Shown: positions 31,671 through 42,515 of the stretch, piece by piece | How the letters are laid out: the number at the start of each line of letters is the position of its first letter | How positions within the stretch are numbered: position 1 is the stretch's first letter | Assembly: GCF_028830055.1 (NCBI RefSeq) | Contig: NZ_CP101655.1 | Span: forward strand, 2,052,880-2,116,879 | Source: Pseudomonas serboccidentalis | Lineage (GTDB): Bacteria > Pseudomonadota > Gammaproteobacteria > Pseudomonadales > Pseudomonadaceae | DNA length: 64,000 nucleotides | Reading direction: 5' to 3' | Position numbers and translations under genes: made by a program | The notes under the pieces: generated by a model | The model's input: the letters and a program-made list of their open reading frames with translations, nothing else | What the model was told of the DNA's origin: nothing | Databases searched by the model: none

Positions 31671-32060
31671 ATGAGCATTACGCGTTACGGCACCGGCAGC
31701 ACCGCCGCTGGCGGCCAGCCACGTCCATTCGCTCGCGCCGTTGAAGCGGATGGCTGGCTGCATGTGTCCGGCCAGGTGCCGGCGGTGGATGGCGAGATTA
31801 TCGTGGGCGGCATCGTCGAGCAGACCCACCAGACCATGAAGAACCTGATCGCGATTCTCGAAGAGGCCGGTTATGGCCTGGAAGACGTGGTGCGTGCCGG
31901 GGTGTGGCTGGACGATCCGCGGGATTTCAGCAGTTTCAACAAGGTCTTCGGCGAGTACTTCAAGCCCGAGCATGCGCCTGCACGGGCCTGTGTGCAGGCG
32001 AGCATGATGGTCGATTGCAAGGTCGAGATCGACTGCATCGCGTACAAGAAGAAGGCCTGA
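31671..32060 (+). CDS. RidA-family (YjgF/YER057c) protein
   Basis: RidA proteins hydrolyse the reactive enamine/imine intermediates released by PLP enzymes. The 129-residue product fits the family length and has WLHVSGQVPAVDG at the N-terminal side and PARACVQASMMVDCKVEIDC at the C-terminal side, containing the conserved Arg of the active site. The ATG at 31671 with AGGAGAAG upstream is the normal start. Its place beside a PLP-dependent deaminase-like gene (32996) makes biochemical sense: it would clear the imine released there. Confidence 0.88.
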   Translation: MSITRYGTGSTAAGGQPRPFARAVEADGWLHVSGQVPAVDGEIIVGGIVEQTHQTMKNLIAILEEAGYGLEDVVRAGVWLDDPRDFSSFNKVFGEYFKPEHAPARACVQASMMVDCKVEIDCIAYKKKA

Positions 32061-32071
32061 GTGGCGGTGGC

Positions 32072-32170
32072 TCTTGTAGGCGCTGCCGAAGGCTGCGATC
32101 TTTTGGCTTTTTTGGATACGCCAGACAGGCAGGATCAAAAGATCGCAGCCTGCGGCAGCTCCTACAGGGG
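32072..32170. repeat. REP-like inverted pair
   Basis: Arms CTTGTAGGCGCTGCCGAAGG...CGATCTTTTG and GATCAAAAGATCGCAGCCTG...TCCTACAGGGG lie between the RidA gene and the IclR gene and separate the importer operon from the regulator. Confidence 0.85.
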
Positions 32171-32190
32171 AACCATGAGTGGGTACTGAC

Positions 32191-32955
32191 ATGAGTGAAG
32201 ACACCATCAAGCGCCGGGCCCGGGGTCTGGACCGGGCGTTCGATATCCTCGATTTCCTCAAGGAAATCGGCCAGCCGCTGCGTCCAAACGACATCGCCAA
32301 TGGCATCGGCAGTCCGAAATCCACGGTCTACGAGCTGGTCGCGTCGCTGCTGGAGCGGCGCATTCTGGAGCCGGTGGGCAAGGACGGTCACGTCTATCTC
32401 GGTCGCCAGTTGTACTTCCTCGGGCAGGCGCACCTGCGTCATTTCGATCTCAGCCGCGAGGCCGATCACGCCTTGCAGGAGATCGTCAGCCAGACCCGGG
32501 AAACCGCGCAGATGTGCCTGCTCAACGGGCGCAAATACACGGTGGCGTTGATGAAGGAGGGCGAGCGGCATTTCCGCATTTCTTCCGACATCGGCGAAAA
32601 CGCGCCGATCCCGTGGACCGCGTCCGGACGCCTGCTGTTGGCGCACCTGAGTGATCAGCAGATCATCGACCTGATCGACGAAGACGATTACATCCTGCCC
32701 GATGGTGAACGCCTGCCGCTGGAACGCTTTCTGGCGGAGATCCGTCAGGCCGGCATCGACGGCTTCTTCTCTTTCGACAGCGTTGCCGACACCTTCACCC
32801 ATTGCTTCGCCGCACCGGTCAAAGACCCGAGCGGCGTGGCCATCTGCACCTTGTGCATCGTCGCCCCACGGGCCGATGCGAAGAACAATTACGACGACTA
32901 TCGCCGGGTGCTGATCGAGAGCGCCAACAGCCTCGCCCGGCGTATCAACGAATAA
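32191..32955 (+). CDS. IclR-family transcriptional regulator
   Basis: The 254-residue protein has an N-terminal winged helix (GLDRAFDILDFLKEIGQPL, then PNDIANGIGSPKSTVYELV) and a C-terminal IclR effector domain (ISSDIGENAPIPWTASGRLL; GFFSFDSVADTFTHCFAAPV). IclR proteins usually control adjacent catabolic genes and respond to an intermediate of the pathway. It likely governs the importer and the enzymes on either side. The ATG at 32191 is preferred over a GTG 12 bases earlier. Confidence 0.92.
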   Translation: MSEDTIKRRARGLDRAFDILDFLKEIGQPLRPNDIANGIGSPKSTVYELVASLLERRILEPVGKDGHVYLGRQLYFLGQAHLRHFDLSREADHALQEIVSQTRETAQMCLLNGRKYTVALMKEGERHFRISSDIGENAPIPWTASGRLLLAHLSDQQIIDLIDEDDYILPDGERLPLERFLAEIRQAGIDGFFSFDSVADTFTHCFAAPVKDPSGVAICTLCIVAPRADAKNNYDDYRRVLIESANSLARRINE

Positions 32956-32995
32956 CCGCGGCTGCCTGCCGGCCGCGACAGTGAGGAGTTCGACC

Positions 32996-34210
32996 ATGAC
33001 GACTGCCATCAATTCTGCTGTGGAAAAGGGCGACGCCACCATCGGCGCGCATCTGGTGCGTGATGTCAGCCTGCCGGCGCTGGTGCTGCACCGCGAGGCG
33101 CTGGAGCACAACATCCGCTGGATGCAGACATTCGTCAGCGACAGCGGCGCAGAGCTTGCACCCCACGGCAAGACCAGCATGACCCCGGCCCTGTTCAAGC
33201 GTCAGCTCGACGCCGGGGCCTGGGGCATCACCCTCGCCAGCGCCACGCAGACCCGCGCCGCGTACGCCCACGGCGTGCGTCGCGTGCTGATGGCCAACCA
33301 ACTGGTCGGCACGCCGAACATGGCGCTGATTGCCGATCTGCTGGCGGACCCTGCGTTCGATTTCTACTGCATGGTCGATCATCCGGACAACGTCGCCGAT
33401 CTCGGCGCCTACTTCGCCTCGCGCGGGGTCAAGTTGAACGTGATGATCGAATACGGCGTGGTCGGTGGCCGTTGTGGTTGCCGCAGCGAGAGGGAAGTCA
33501 TCGAACTGGCCCGGGCGATCAACGCGCAACCGGCGCTGGCCCTGACCGGCATCGAAGGTTACGAAGGGGTGATCCATGGCGATCACGCCGTCAGCGGTAT
33601 TCGCGAATTTGCCGCGTCGCTGGTGCGGCTGGCGGTGCAGTTGCAGGACAGCGACGCATTTGCGATTGCCAAGCCGATCATCACCGCCTCGGGCTCGGCG
33701 TGGTACGACCTGATCGCCGAGTCGTTCGAAGCGCAAAACGCGGGCGGACGCTTCCTCAGCGTGCTGCGCCCGGGCAGTTATGTGGCCCACGACCATGGTA
33801 TCTACAAGGAGGCGCAATGCTGCGTGCTTGATCGTCGCAGCGATTTGCACGAAGGCCTGCGCCCGGCGCTGGAAGTCTGGGCACATGTGCAATCGCTGCC
33901 GGAGCCGGGCTTTGCGGTGATCGCCCTCGGCAAGCGCGACGTGGCATACGATGCCGGCCTGCCAGTGCCGTTGCTGCGCTACAAGGCCGGCGTGTTGCCG
34001 GCGGTGGGCGACGATGTGGGGGCGTGCAAAGTGACGGCGGTGATGGACCAGCATGCGTTCATGACCGTGGCGCCGGGTGTTGAACTGCGGGTGGGTGACA
34101 TCATTTCCTTCGGCACCTCGCACCCGTGCCTGACCTTCGACAAGTGGCGGGTGGGGTTGCTGGTGGATGAGCAGTTGGCGGTAGTCGAGAGTATGGAGAC
34201 TTGTTTCTAA
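32996..34210 (+). CDS. DSD1-family PLP enzyme, probable D-amino acid/D-glucosaminate deaminase
   Basis: The 404-residue protein is a fold-III PLP enzyme of the D-serine dehydratase/D-threonine aldolase group. The PLP-lysine is K59 in LAPHGKTSM, and the C-terminal metal site is seen as GTSHPCLTFDKW (His and Cys ligands). It starts at an ATG 10 bases after GAGGAG, 40 bases after the IclR gene. Standing between RidA and KdgK genes, it is a good candidate to remove ammonia from an amino sugar acid and give 2-keto-3-deoxygluconate. That substrate is inferred from context only; D-serine or D-threonine remain possible. Confidence 0.85.
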   Translation: MTTAINSAVEKGDATIGAHLVRDVSLPALVLHREALEHNIRWMQTFVSDSGAELAPHGKTSMTPALFKRQLDAGAWGITLASATQTRAAYAHGVRRVLMANQLVGTPNMALIADLLADPAFDFYCMVDHPDNVADLGAYFASRGVKLNVMIEYGVVGGRCGCRSEREVIELARAINAQPALALTGIEGYEGVIHGDHAVSGIREFAASLVRLAVQLQDSDAFAIAKPIITASGSAWYDLIAESFEAQNAGGRFLSVLRPGSYVAHDHGIYKEAQCCVLDRRSDLHEGLRPALEVWAHVQSLPEPGFAVIALGKRDVAYDAGLPVPLLRYKAGVLPAVGDDVGACKVTAVMDQHAFMTVAPGVELRVGDIISFGTSHPCLTFDKWRVGLLVDEQLAVVESMETCF

Positions 34211-34232
34211 GGTCCGACACCGAGGCGTGGCC

Positions 34233-34300
34233 AATCGCGAGCAGGCTCACTCCTACAGTTGAAACGCGTTCCCCTGTAGGAGTGAGCCTGCTCGCGATGA
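34233..34300. repeat. REPIN-like inverted pair
   Basis: Arms AATCGCGAGCAGGCTCACTC and GTAGGAGTGAGCCTGCTCGC, 68 bases in all, lie between the PLP enzyme gene and kdgK. Confidence 0.88.
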
Positions 34301-34339
34301 GGGCCGCTCAAACACCACTGAATCAGCAGAGACACCCTA

Positions 34340-35275
34340 ATGACCACCCTCAGCCCCCTGGGCCCGAACACCCCGCGCATCGCCCTGATCGGCGAGTGCA
34401 TGATCGAACTCCAGCACCGTGCCGACGGCAGCCTGCAGCAAAGCTTCGGCGGTGACACCCTGAACACGGCGGTGTACCTGTCCCGCGCCCTCGGCGATAA
34501 AGCGCAAGTCGACTACGTCACCGCGCTGGGCGATGACAGTTTCAGTGACGCGATGTGCCAGAGCTGGGCCGAAGAAGGCATTGGGCTGGAATGGGTGCAG
34601 CGTCTGCCCGGTCGCCTGCCGGGCCTGTATTGCATTCAGACCGATGCCAATGGCGAGCGCCGTTTTCTCTACTGGCGCAATGAAGCGGCGGTGCGCGATT
34701 GCTTCACCACCCCGGCGGCCGAGCCGATTCTGGCGGCGCTGGCGGATTACGACGTGTTGTATTTCAGCGGCATCACCCTTGCGGTGCTGGGTGCCAAGGG
34801 CCGCGAGCGGTTGATCCAGACTTTGATCGAAGCCCGCCAGCGCGATGCGCGGATCGTCTTCGACAACAACTATCGACCGCGTTTGTGGGCGTCACAGGAA
34901 GAGGCGCGGGCGGCGTATCGCAGCGTGTTGCCGCATGTCGATCTGGCGTTGCTGACGGTGGATGACGAGCAGGCGCTGTTCCATTTTGCCGACTGCGACG
35001 CAGTGTTCGAGGCTTACGCGCAGATCGGTACGCCGGAAGTGGTGCTCAAGCGTGGCGCCGAGGCGTGCCTGATTCGTTGTGATGGCGAGGCGTTCGAAGT
35101 GCCGGCGCAGAAGGTCGAGAAGGTCGTGGACACCACGGCGGCGGGGGATTCGTTCAGTGCGGCGTATCTGGCGCGGCGGTTGCTGGGGGGCAGTCCGGCT
35201 GAGGCGGCGGAGGCGGGGCATTGGCTGGCGAGCAAGGTGATTCAAGTGCCGGGGGCGTTGATTCCGAAAGAATGA
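34340..35275 (+). CDS. kdgK: 2-dehydro-3-deoxygluconokinase
   Basis: KdgK phosphorylates 2-keto-3-deoxygluconate to KDPG for the Entner-Doudoroff pathway. The 311-residue PfkB-family kinase closely follows E. coli KdgK in the motifs IALIGECMIEL, FGGDTLNTAVYLSRALG, RLPGLYCIQTD, YWRNEAAVRD and FDNNYRPRLW. The catalytic base lies in DTTAAGDSFSAAY near the C terminus. It ends the cluster that starts with the ABC importer and gives the strongest hint that the cluster's end product is KDG. Confidence 0.93.
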   Translation: MTTLSPLGPNTPRIALIGECMIELQHRADGSLQQSFGGDTLNTAVYLSRALGDKAQVDYVTALGDDSFSDAMCQSWAEEGIGLEWVQRLPGRLPGLYCIQTDANGERRFLYWRNEAAVRDCFTTPAAEPILAALADYDVLYFSGITLAVLGAKGRERLIQTLIEARQRDARIVFDNNYRPRLWASQEEARAAYRSVLPHVDLALLTVDDEQALFHFADCDAVFEAYAQIGTPEVVLKRGAEACLIRCDGEAFEVPAQKVEKVVDTTAAGDSFSAAYLARRLLGGSPAEAAEAGHWLASKVIQVPGALIPKE

Positions 35276-35280
35276 GTGTC

Positions 35281-35379
35281 CTTGTGGCGAGGGGGCTTGC
35301 TCCCGCTCGACTGCGCAGCAGGCGCAAGCCTTATTGGGGCGGCTTCGCCACCCAGCGGGAGCAAGCTCCCTCGCCACAA
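35281..35379. repeat. REP-like inverted pair (GTGGCGAGGGAGCTTGCTCC family)
   Basis: Arms CTTGTGGCGAGGGGGCTTGC and AGCAAGCTCCCTCGCCACAA enclose a GC-rich middle with its own partial symmetry. It is a third repeat family, seen once in this window, between convergent genes. Confidence 0.82.
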
Positions 35380-35398
35380 ACGCCCGAAAGCAAAGCCT

Positions 35399-35674
35399 TC
35401 AGTCGCGAAAAAACACCTGCACCAGGTGATACCCGAACTTGCTCTTGATCGGCCCATGTACGGTGCGCAAGGGCTTCTTGAAGATCACCGCATCGATCGC
35501 GCCGACCATCTGCCCCGGCCGCACTTCACCCAGATCGCCGCCGCGCTTGCCGGACGGGCAGGTCGAGTATTTCTTCGCCAGCACATCGAACGCTTCGCCC
35601 TTGGCAATGCGTTGTTTGAGCTGTTCGGCCTCTTCGGCGGTTTTCACCAGAATGTGGCGGGCTTGGGCTTTCAT
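35399..35674 (-). CDS. ppiC: Parvulin-type peptidyl-prolyl isomerase PpiC
   Basis: The 91-residue protein is a stand-alone parvulin domain: ARHILVKTAEEAEQLKQRI, STCPSGKRGGDLGEVRPGQM and the C-terminal FGYHLVQVFF are the standard blocks. It has no signal peptide and should act on proline bonds in the cytoplasm. A paralogue of the same length lies at 51419-51700. Confidence 0.93.
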   Translation of the reverse strand: MKAQARHILVKTAEEAEQLKQRIAKGEAFDVLAKKYSTCPSGKRGGDLGEVRPGQMVGAIDAVIFKKPLRTVHGPIKSKFGYHLVQVFFRD

Positions 35675-35713
35675 CGTGCGATACCTGTAACGGGGTGACG
35701 GCGGGGCGCGGGA

Positions 35714-38263
35714 TTATGCCTCAAGTGACGGCGTTTGGTTGATCATCGTGCGGATCTTGTTCGCCAGCACATCAATCGAAAACGGTTTGGCGACCATGTC
35801 CATGCCGTCCTCGAGAAACCCCTGGCGCTCTGCGGCCTTCTGCGCATAACCGGTCATGAACAACACTTTCAGGCCTGGCCGATGCTGACGGGCGATTTCC
35901 GCCAGCTGCCGGCCGTTCATGCCCGGCAAGCCGACGTCGGTCACCAGCAGGTCCACGCGCAGCTCCGATTCCAGCAGCGGCAGGGCGGCGCTGGCATCGG
36001 CGGCTTCGTGGGCGAGGTAACCCAGCTCCTTGAGCAGATCGAGCACCAGCATGCGTACCGCCGGGTCATCTTCAACCACCACCACGGTTTCGCCAGAAGT
36101 GGCAGTCGGCGCCGCGCTGAGGGTTTCCACGACTGGCCGCTCGGGTTCCAGCAGGTTCAGGCGCGGCAGGTACAGGCGCACGCAGGTGCCCTGATCCGGC
36201 AGGCTGTCGAGGCTGACGTGGCCGCCCGACTGCTGGGCGAAACCATAAATCATCGACAGCCCCAGCCCGGTGCCCTGGCCGATCGGTTTGGTGGTGAAGA
36301 ACGGATCGAAGGCCTTGGCCCGCACCGACGGGGTCATGCCGGTACCGTTGTCGCTGACCGCCAGCATCAGGTAGTCGCCGGCCTTGACCGGTTCGAGGGT
36401 GGTGATGTCATTGCCGTCGAGGTAGACGTTGGCGGTTTCGATCAACAGTTCGCCGCCGTTGGGCATGGCGTCCCGGGCGTTGATCACCAGGTTGAGCAGA
36501 GCGTTTTCCAGCTGGCTGACGTCGGTGCTGATCGGCCACACCTCTTCGGCCAGCCGCAGCGTGAGGCCGATCGGGTCGCCCTTGGTGCGGCGGATCAAAT
36601 CTTCCAGCGAATGGATCAGCTCGTTGACGTCGAGGGTCTTGCGGTCCAGTGACTGCCGACGCGAGAACGCCAGCAGGCGATGGGTCAGCGCCGCCGCGCG
36701 GTTGGCTGAGGACACGGCCGCTTCGGTAAATCGTCCGATTTCATGGGAGCGACCATCGGCGATGTAGCGCTGCATCAGGTCGAGGCTGCCGATGATCCCG
36801 GTGAGCATGTTGTTGAAGTCGTGGGCAATACCCCCAGTGAGCTGGCCGACCGCTTCCATTTTCTGGGCATGGCGCAACGCATCTTCGGCGCGTTCGCGTT
36901 CGAACATCTCGTTCTGCAGGCGTTGATTGGCCTGGGCCAGTTGCTCGGTGCGGGCGCTGACCCGCTCCTCCAGGGTTTCATTGAGATTGCGCAGGGCTTC
37001 TTCGGTCTTTTTGCGTTCGGTCTCGTCGATCACGAAAATATAGAAACCGTTGACCGCACCATCGGCACCGTGGCGCGGCAGGTAATTCATCAGCGCGTGG
37101 CGACTGCTGCCGTCGCGATGCGGGGTATACAGGCTGAACGAGCAGGGCCGCCCGGCCAATGCTTCGGCGATGTACGGCGAGCGCAGGAAGTAGGCTTCTT
37201 CGCCGATCACCTCGCGAATGGTCCGGCCATACAGTTCCTGCGGGGTGAGACCGTACCAGTCCAGATAGGCGGCGTTGTTCAGGCGGAAGCGCTCTTCATG
37301 GTCGACGTAACTGATGAGGATCGGCATCGCGTTGATGATCAGTTGCAGCTCGGTCTGGCTCTGGCGCAGCGCCTGCTCGGTGTGTTTGCGGTCGGTCAGG
37401 TCCAGCGCGGCGCCGAGGAAGCGCACCGGTCGACCGTGGTGATCCTTGTAACAGCGGCCCCGGGCAAACACCCAGCGCAGTTCGCCGTCGGCTCGCAGCA
37501 GGCGATATTCCTCGGCGTATTCGGTGCCATGGGTGATGCAGTGTTTGATGCTGCGGGCGATCAGGGCGCGGTCTTCGGGATGCACGCCTTGCAGGTAATC
37601 GCTGATCGGCAACTGGCTGGCCAGCCCCGGGTCGATGCCGTGCAGTTGGGCGAAATGGGCGTCGGCGATGAAGCGGTCTTCGCCGATGTCCCAGTCCCAG
37701 GTGCCGACCGCATCGGTGGCCGCCAGTGCCAGCTGCAGGCGTTCTTCGCTGTCGCGCTGGGCCTTGAGGCTTTCTTCGGAGCGACGTTGCAGTTCGAGGG
37801 CGATGCGCCGGCGCTCGTTGGTTTCAATCGCGGTGACCAGAATGCCGGCCACTTGCGCATTCTCGTCACGGATCGGGCTGTAGGTCAGGTCCAGCCAGAA
37901 GTCGGATTCCTTGCCTTCGCGTTGCAGGGTAAATCGCCGTTCACTGTAGGTGCGCACCTGGCCTTGTAGGACAGCTCGATAAATCGGGTCGGTAAAGTCT
38001 TGAAGTTCCGGCCATATAAGGTGCGCCGGCTGTCCGAAAGCGTGCGGATGTTTGCTTCCGGCGAGCATTGCAAAGCCGTTGTTGTAGATCTGCGTGAGCT
38101 GTGGCCCCCACAACAGCAGCATCGGCATCGGCGAGTGAATCACGATGTCCACCGCGGTGCGCAGGCTCTGTGGCCAGGTGCCGGCAGCGCCCAGCGGAGT
38201 ACGGCTCCAGTCGGTGCGGGCGATCAAGACTTGGGCGTCATCGGGGGAGGGGGCTACGTTCAT
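35714..38263 (-). CDS. Hybrid PAS sensor histidine kinase
   Basis: The 849-residue protein has no clear membrane helix, so it is probably cytoplasmic. Three PAS-like domains lie at about 25-150, 185-305 and 315-440. The second ([20 protein letters not shown] ... [12 protein letters not shown]) is of the PAS_3 type. A coiled coil at 440-470 leads to the phospho-acceptor site [11 protein letters not shown] (His about 482), then the ATPase domain ([25 protein letters not shown]) and a C-terminal receiver domain with Asp about 777 in VTDVGLPG. No partner regulator is adjacent. The ATG with AGGA eight bases upstream is chosen over a GTG one codon earlier. It is divergent from the pilU-like gene. 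Confidence 0.9.
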   Translation of the reverse strand: MNVAPSPDDAQVLIARTDWSRTPLGAAGTWPQSLRTAVDIVIHSPMPMLLLWGPQLTQIYNNGFAMLAGSKHPHAFGQPAHLIWPELQDFTDPIYRAVLQGQVRTYSERRFTLQREGKESDFWLDLTYSPIRDENAQVAGILVTAIETNERRRIALELQRRSEESLKAQRDSEERLQLALAATDAVGTWDWDIGEDRFIADAHFAQLHGIDPGLASQLPISDYLQGVHPEDRALIARSIKHCITHGTEYAEEYRLLRADGELRWVFARGRCYKDHHGRPVRFLGAALDLTDRKHTEQALRQSQTELQLIINAMPILISYVDHEERFRLNNAAYLDWYGLTPQELYGRTIREVIGEEAYFLRSPYIAEALAGRPCSFSLYTPHRDGSSRHALMNYLPRHGADGAVNGFYIFVIDETERKKTEEALRNLNETLEERVSARTEQLAQANQRLQNEMFERERAEDALRHAQKMEAVGQLTGGIAHDFNNMLTGIIGSLDLMQRYIADGRSHEIGRFTEAAVSSANRAAALTHRLLAFSRRQSLDRKTLDVNELIHSLEDLIRRTKGDPIGLTLRLAEEVWPISTDVSQLENALLNLVINARDAMPNGGELLIETANVYLDGNDITTLEPVKAGDYLMLAVSDNGTGMTPSVRAKAFDPFFTTKPIGQGTGLGLSMIYGFAQQSGGHVSLDSLPDQGTCVRLYLPRLNLLEPERPVVETLSAAPTATSGETVVVVEDDPAVRMLVLDLLKELGYLAHEAADASAALPLLESELRVDLLVTDVGLPGMNGRQLAEIARQHRPGLKVLFMTGYAQKAAERQGFLEDGMDMVAKPFSIDVLANKIRTMINQTPSLEA

Positions 38264-38396
38264 CACATCTATCCTGAGCGTCGGTCAGTGCGTCGGCGTC
38301 GACTATTCTTGCACTTGCGGTAGACGCCGTATGACCTGTTACGTCACGACACGGGGTCATTTCTGTTCATTGAATGCTTCGCGGGTGCTTTTTGCC

Positions 38397-39509
38397 ATGG
38401 AAATCGATGCACTGTTGCTCCGTCTGTCGAGCCAGCACGGCTCCGACCTGTTCCTGTCCACCGGTGCGCCGCCCAGTGCCCGCATCGACGGGGTACTGAC
38501 GCCGTTCAGCGAGCGGCCGTTCAAGCCCGGAGAGGTCCAGGCCATCGCCCACGCCCTGATGGACGCCGAGCAGCGGCGCGAGTTCGATCGGGACCTGGAG
38601 ATGAACCTGGCGATTTCACGTACCGGTGTCGGGCGCTTTCGCCTGAACATCTTCAAGCAACGCAACGATGTGTCGATCGTGATTCGCAACGTCAAACTCG
38701 ATATCCCGCGCTTCGAAGACCTCAAGCTGCCGCCGGTGCTGCTGGACACGGTGATGCTCAAGCAGGGGCTGATCCTGTTCGTCGGCGCCACGGATTCCGG
38801 TAAATCCACCTCGCTGGCGGCGCTGATCGATCACCGCAACCGGCACAGCAGCGGGCATATCATCACCATCGAAGACCCGGTGGAGTATATCCATCGCCAC
38901 CAGCGCTCGATCATCAATCAGCGCGAAGTCGGCGTCGATACCCGCAGTTTCCAGGCAGCGCTGAAAAACACTCTGCGTCAGGCCCCGGACGTGGTGCTGA
39001 TCGGCGAAATCCGCGACCGCGAAACCATGGAGCATGCCCTGACGTTCGCCGACACCGGGCACCTGGTGCTGTCGACGCTGCACGCGCACAACGCCAACCA
39101 GGCGCTGGACCGCATCGTCAATCTGTTCCCCGAAGAGCGCCGCCCGCAGCTGTTGCATGCGCTGGGTAACAATCTCAAGGCGTTTGTCTCGCAACGGCTG
39201 GTGCGCACCCTCGACGGCCAGCGGCGGGCGGCGGTCGAAGTGATGTTGGGCACCCCGACCATCGCCGACCTGATCCGGCGCAACGAGTTGGGCGAACTCA
39301 AGGGCATCATGGACAAATCGGCCGAGGCCGGCATGCAGACCTTCGACGCGGCGCTGTACGCGCTGGTGGTGGAGGGGGTGATCAGCGAAGACGAGGCGTT
39401 CAAGCATGCCGATTCACAGAATAATCTGCGGCTGCGTTTGAAGCTGCATGCCGAGACGGCGCCGTCGCCGGCACCGCCGGCATCGGGCGACTGGGGCCTG
39501 ATGGATTAA
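38397..39509 (+). CDS. pilU: PilU-like type IV pilus retraction ATPase
   Basis: A 370-residue secretion ATPase of the PilT/PilU group: Asp box IITIEDPVEYIH, Walker B-like VVLIGEIRD, His box TLHAHNANQALDRI. It is nearest to PilU, which assists PilT during pilus retraction. The Walker A loop reads GATDSGKST (130-138), with Asp where Gly is usual (GATGSGKST); Lys136 is present. The ATG at 38397 gives the usual start MEIDALLLRLSSQHGSDL; the frame is open 250 bases further upstream but overlaps the divergent kinase. No pilT or other pilus gene is next to it. Confidence 0.87.
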   Translation: MEIDALLLRLSSQHGSDLFLSTGAPPSARIDGVLTPFSERPFKPGEVQAIAHALMDAEQRREFDRDLEMNLAISRTGVGRFRLNIFKQRNDVSIVIRNVKLDIPRFEDLKLPPVLLDTVMLKQGLILFVGATDSGKSTSLAALIDHRNRHSSGHIITIEDPVEYIHRHQRSIINQREVGVDTRSFQAALKNTLRQAPDVVLIGEIRDRETMEHALTFADTGHLVLSTLHAHNANQALDRIVNLFPEERRPQLLHALGNNLKAFVSQRLVRTLDGQRRAAVEVMLGTPTIADLIRRNELGELKGIMDKSAEAGMQTFDAALYALVVEGVISEDEAFKHADSQNNLRLRLKLHAETAPSPAPPASGDWGLMD

Positions 39510-39517
39510 CACCTCAG

Positions 39518-39614
39518 CCTTGTGAGAGCGAGCCTGCTCGCGAATGCAATCTGTCAGTCGATATCAGCGTGACTGACACACCGCTTTCGCGAGCAGGCTC
39601 GCTCCCACAAGGGG
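39518..39614. repeat. REPIN-like inverted pair
   Basis: Arms TTGTGAGAGCGAGCCTGCTC and CGAGCAGGCTCGCTCCCACA lie between the convergent pilU-like and acetoacetyl-CoA synthetase genes. Confidence 0.87.
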
Positions 39615-39622
39615 ATGGCGGG

Positions 39623-41578
<1,956 letters not shown>

Positions 41579-41629
41579 TGGTTTGCCTCTTGTTTTGTTG
41601 TTCAGCGCACAGCGAAGGTGGTACATCGA

Positions 41630-41726
41630 CCCCTGTAGGAGTGAGCCTGCTCGCGATAGCGGTGTATCAGCCAACATCAATGTTGAATGTAATTCCGCTA
41701 TCGCGAGCAGGCTCACTCCTACAGGG
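41630..41726. repeat. REPIN-like inverted pair
   Basis: Arms CCCTGTAGGAGTGAGCCTGC and CGAGCAGGCTCACTCCTACA lie inside the probable operon, between bdhA and the acetoacetyl-CoA synthetase gene. Confidence 0.88.
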
Positions 41727-41734
41727 ACGCAGCA

Positions 41735-42508
41735 TTACTGCGCCAACCACCCCCCATCAATGTTCCACGCCGCCCCCCGTACCTGGCTGCCAGCCTCGCT
41801 GCACAGAAACAGCACCAGTTCCCCCAGATGCTGCGGCGTGACGAATTCCAGCGACGGTTGTTTCTCGGCTAGCAAATCGTGCTGCGCCTGCTGCGGATCG
41901 ATCCCTTTGGCGGCACGATCATCGATCTGCTTCTGCACCAGCGGCGTCAGCACCCAGCCCGGACAGATCGCGTTGCAGGTGACGTTGCTGGTGGCGGTCT
42001 CCAGGCCGACCACTTTGGTCAAGCCGATCACCCCGTGCTTGGCCGCAACGTACGCGGCTTTGCCGGTCGAGCCCACCTGACCGTGCACCGAGGCAATGTT
42101 GACGATCCGCCCCCAGCCCTTGGCGCGCATCCCCGGCAGGCTCAGGCGGGTGCTGTGGAACACCGATGACAGGTTGATCGCGATGATCGAATCCCAGCGC
42201 TCCACCGGAAACTCCTCGACAGCGGCGACATGCTGGATCCCGGCGTTGTTGACCAGAATATCGACACCGCCGAACTCGCGCTCGGCGTAAGCGATCATGT
42301 CGGCAATCTGTGCCGGATCGCTGACGTCTGCCGGGTGGTGACCGACCTTGCCGCCGAACTGGCCGACCTCGGCGATGACGCTCGACGCATCGCCGAAACC
42401 GTTGAGAATCAGGTTGGCGCCGGCCTTGGCCAGGCTCAGGGCGATGCCCAGACCGATGCCGCTGGTGGACCCGGTAACCAGTGCGGTCTTGCCCGAAAGA
42501 GTCGTCAT
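41735..42508 (-). CDS. bdhA: 3-hydroxybutyrate dehydrogenase
   Basis: An SDR of 257 residues that oxidises (R)-3-hydroxybutyrate to acetoacetate with NAD+. The cofactor loop is TGSTSGIGLG, the NNAG motif appears as DILVNNAGIQHVA, and the catalytic Tyr and Lys as AAYVAAKHG. The C-terminal AAWNIDGGWLAQ is typical of bacterial HBDH. The ATG at 42508 lies 7 bases after the GntP permease stop, indicating one transcript. Confidence 0.94.
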   Translation of the reverse strand: MTTLSGKTALVTGSTSGIGLGIALSLAKAGANLILNGFGDASSVIAEVGQFGGKVGHHPADVSDPAQIADMIAYAEREFGGVDILVNNAGIQHVAAVEEFPVERWDSIIAINLSSVFHSTRLSLPGMRAKGWGRIVNIASVHGQVGSTGKAAYVAAKHGVIGLTKVVGLETATSNVTCNAICPGWVLTPLVQKQIDDRAAKGIDPQQAQHDLLAEKQPSLEFVTPQHLGELVLFLCSEAGSQVRGAAWNIDGGWLAQ

Positions 42509-42515
42509 GAATACC

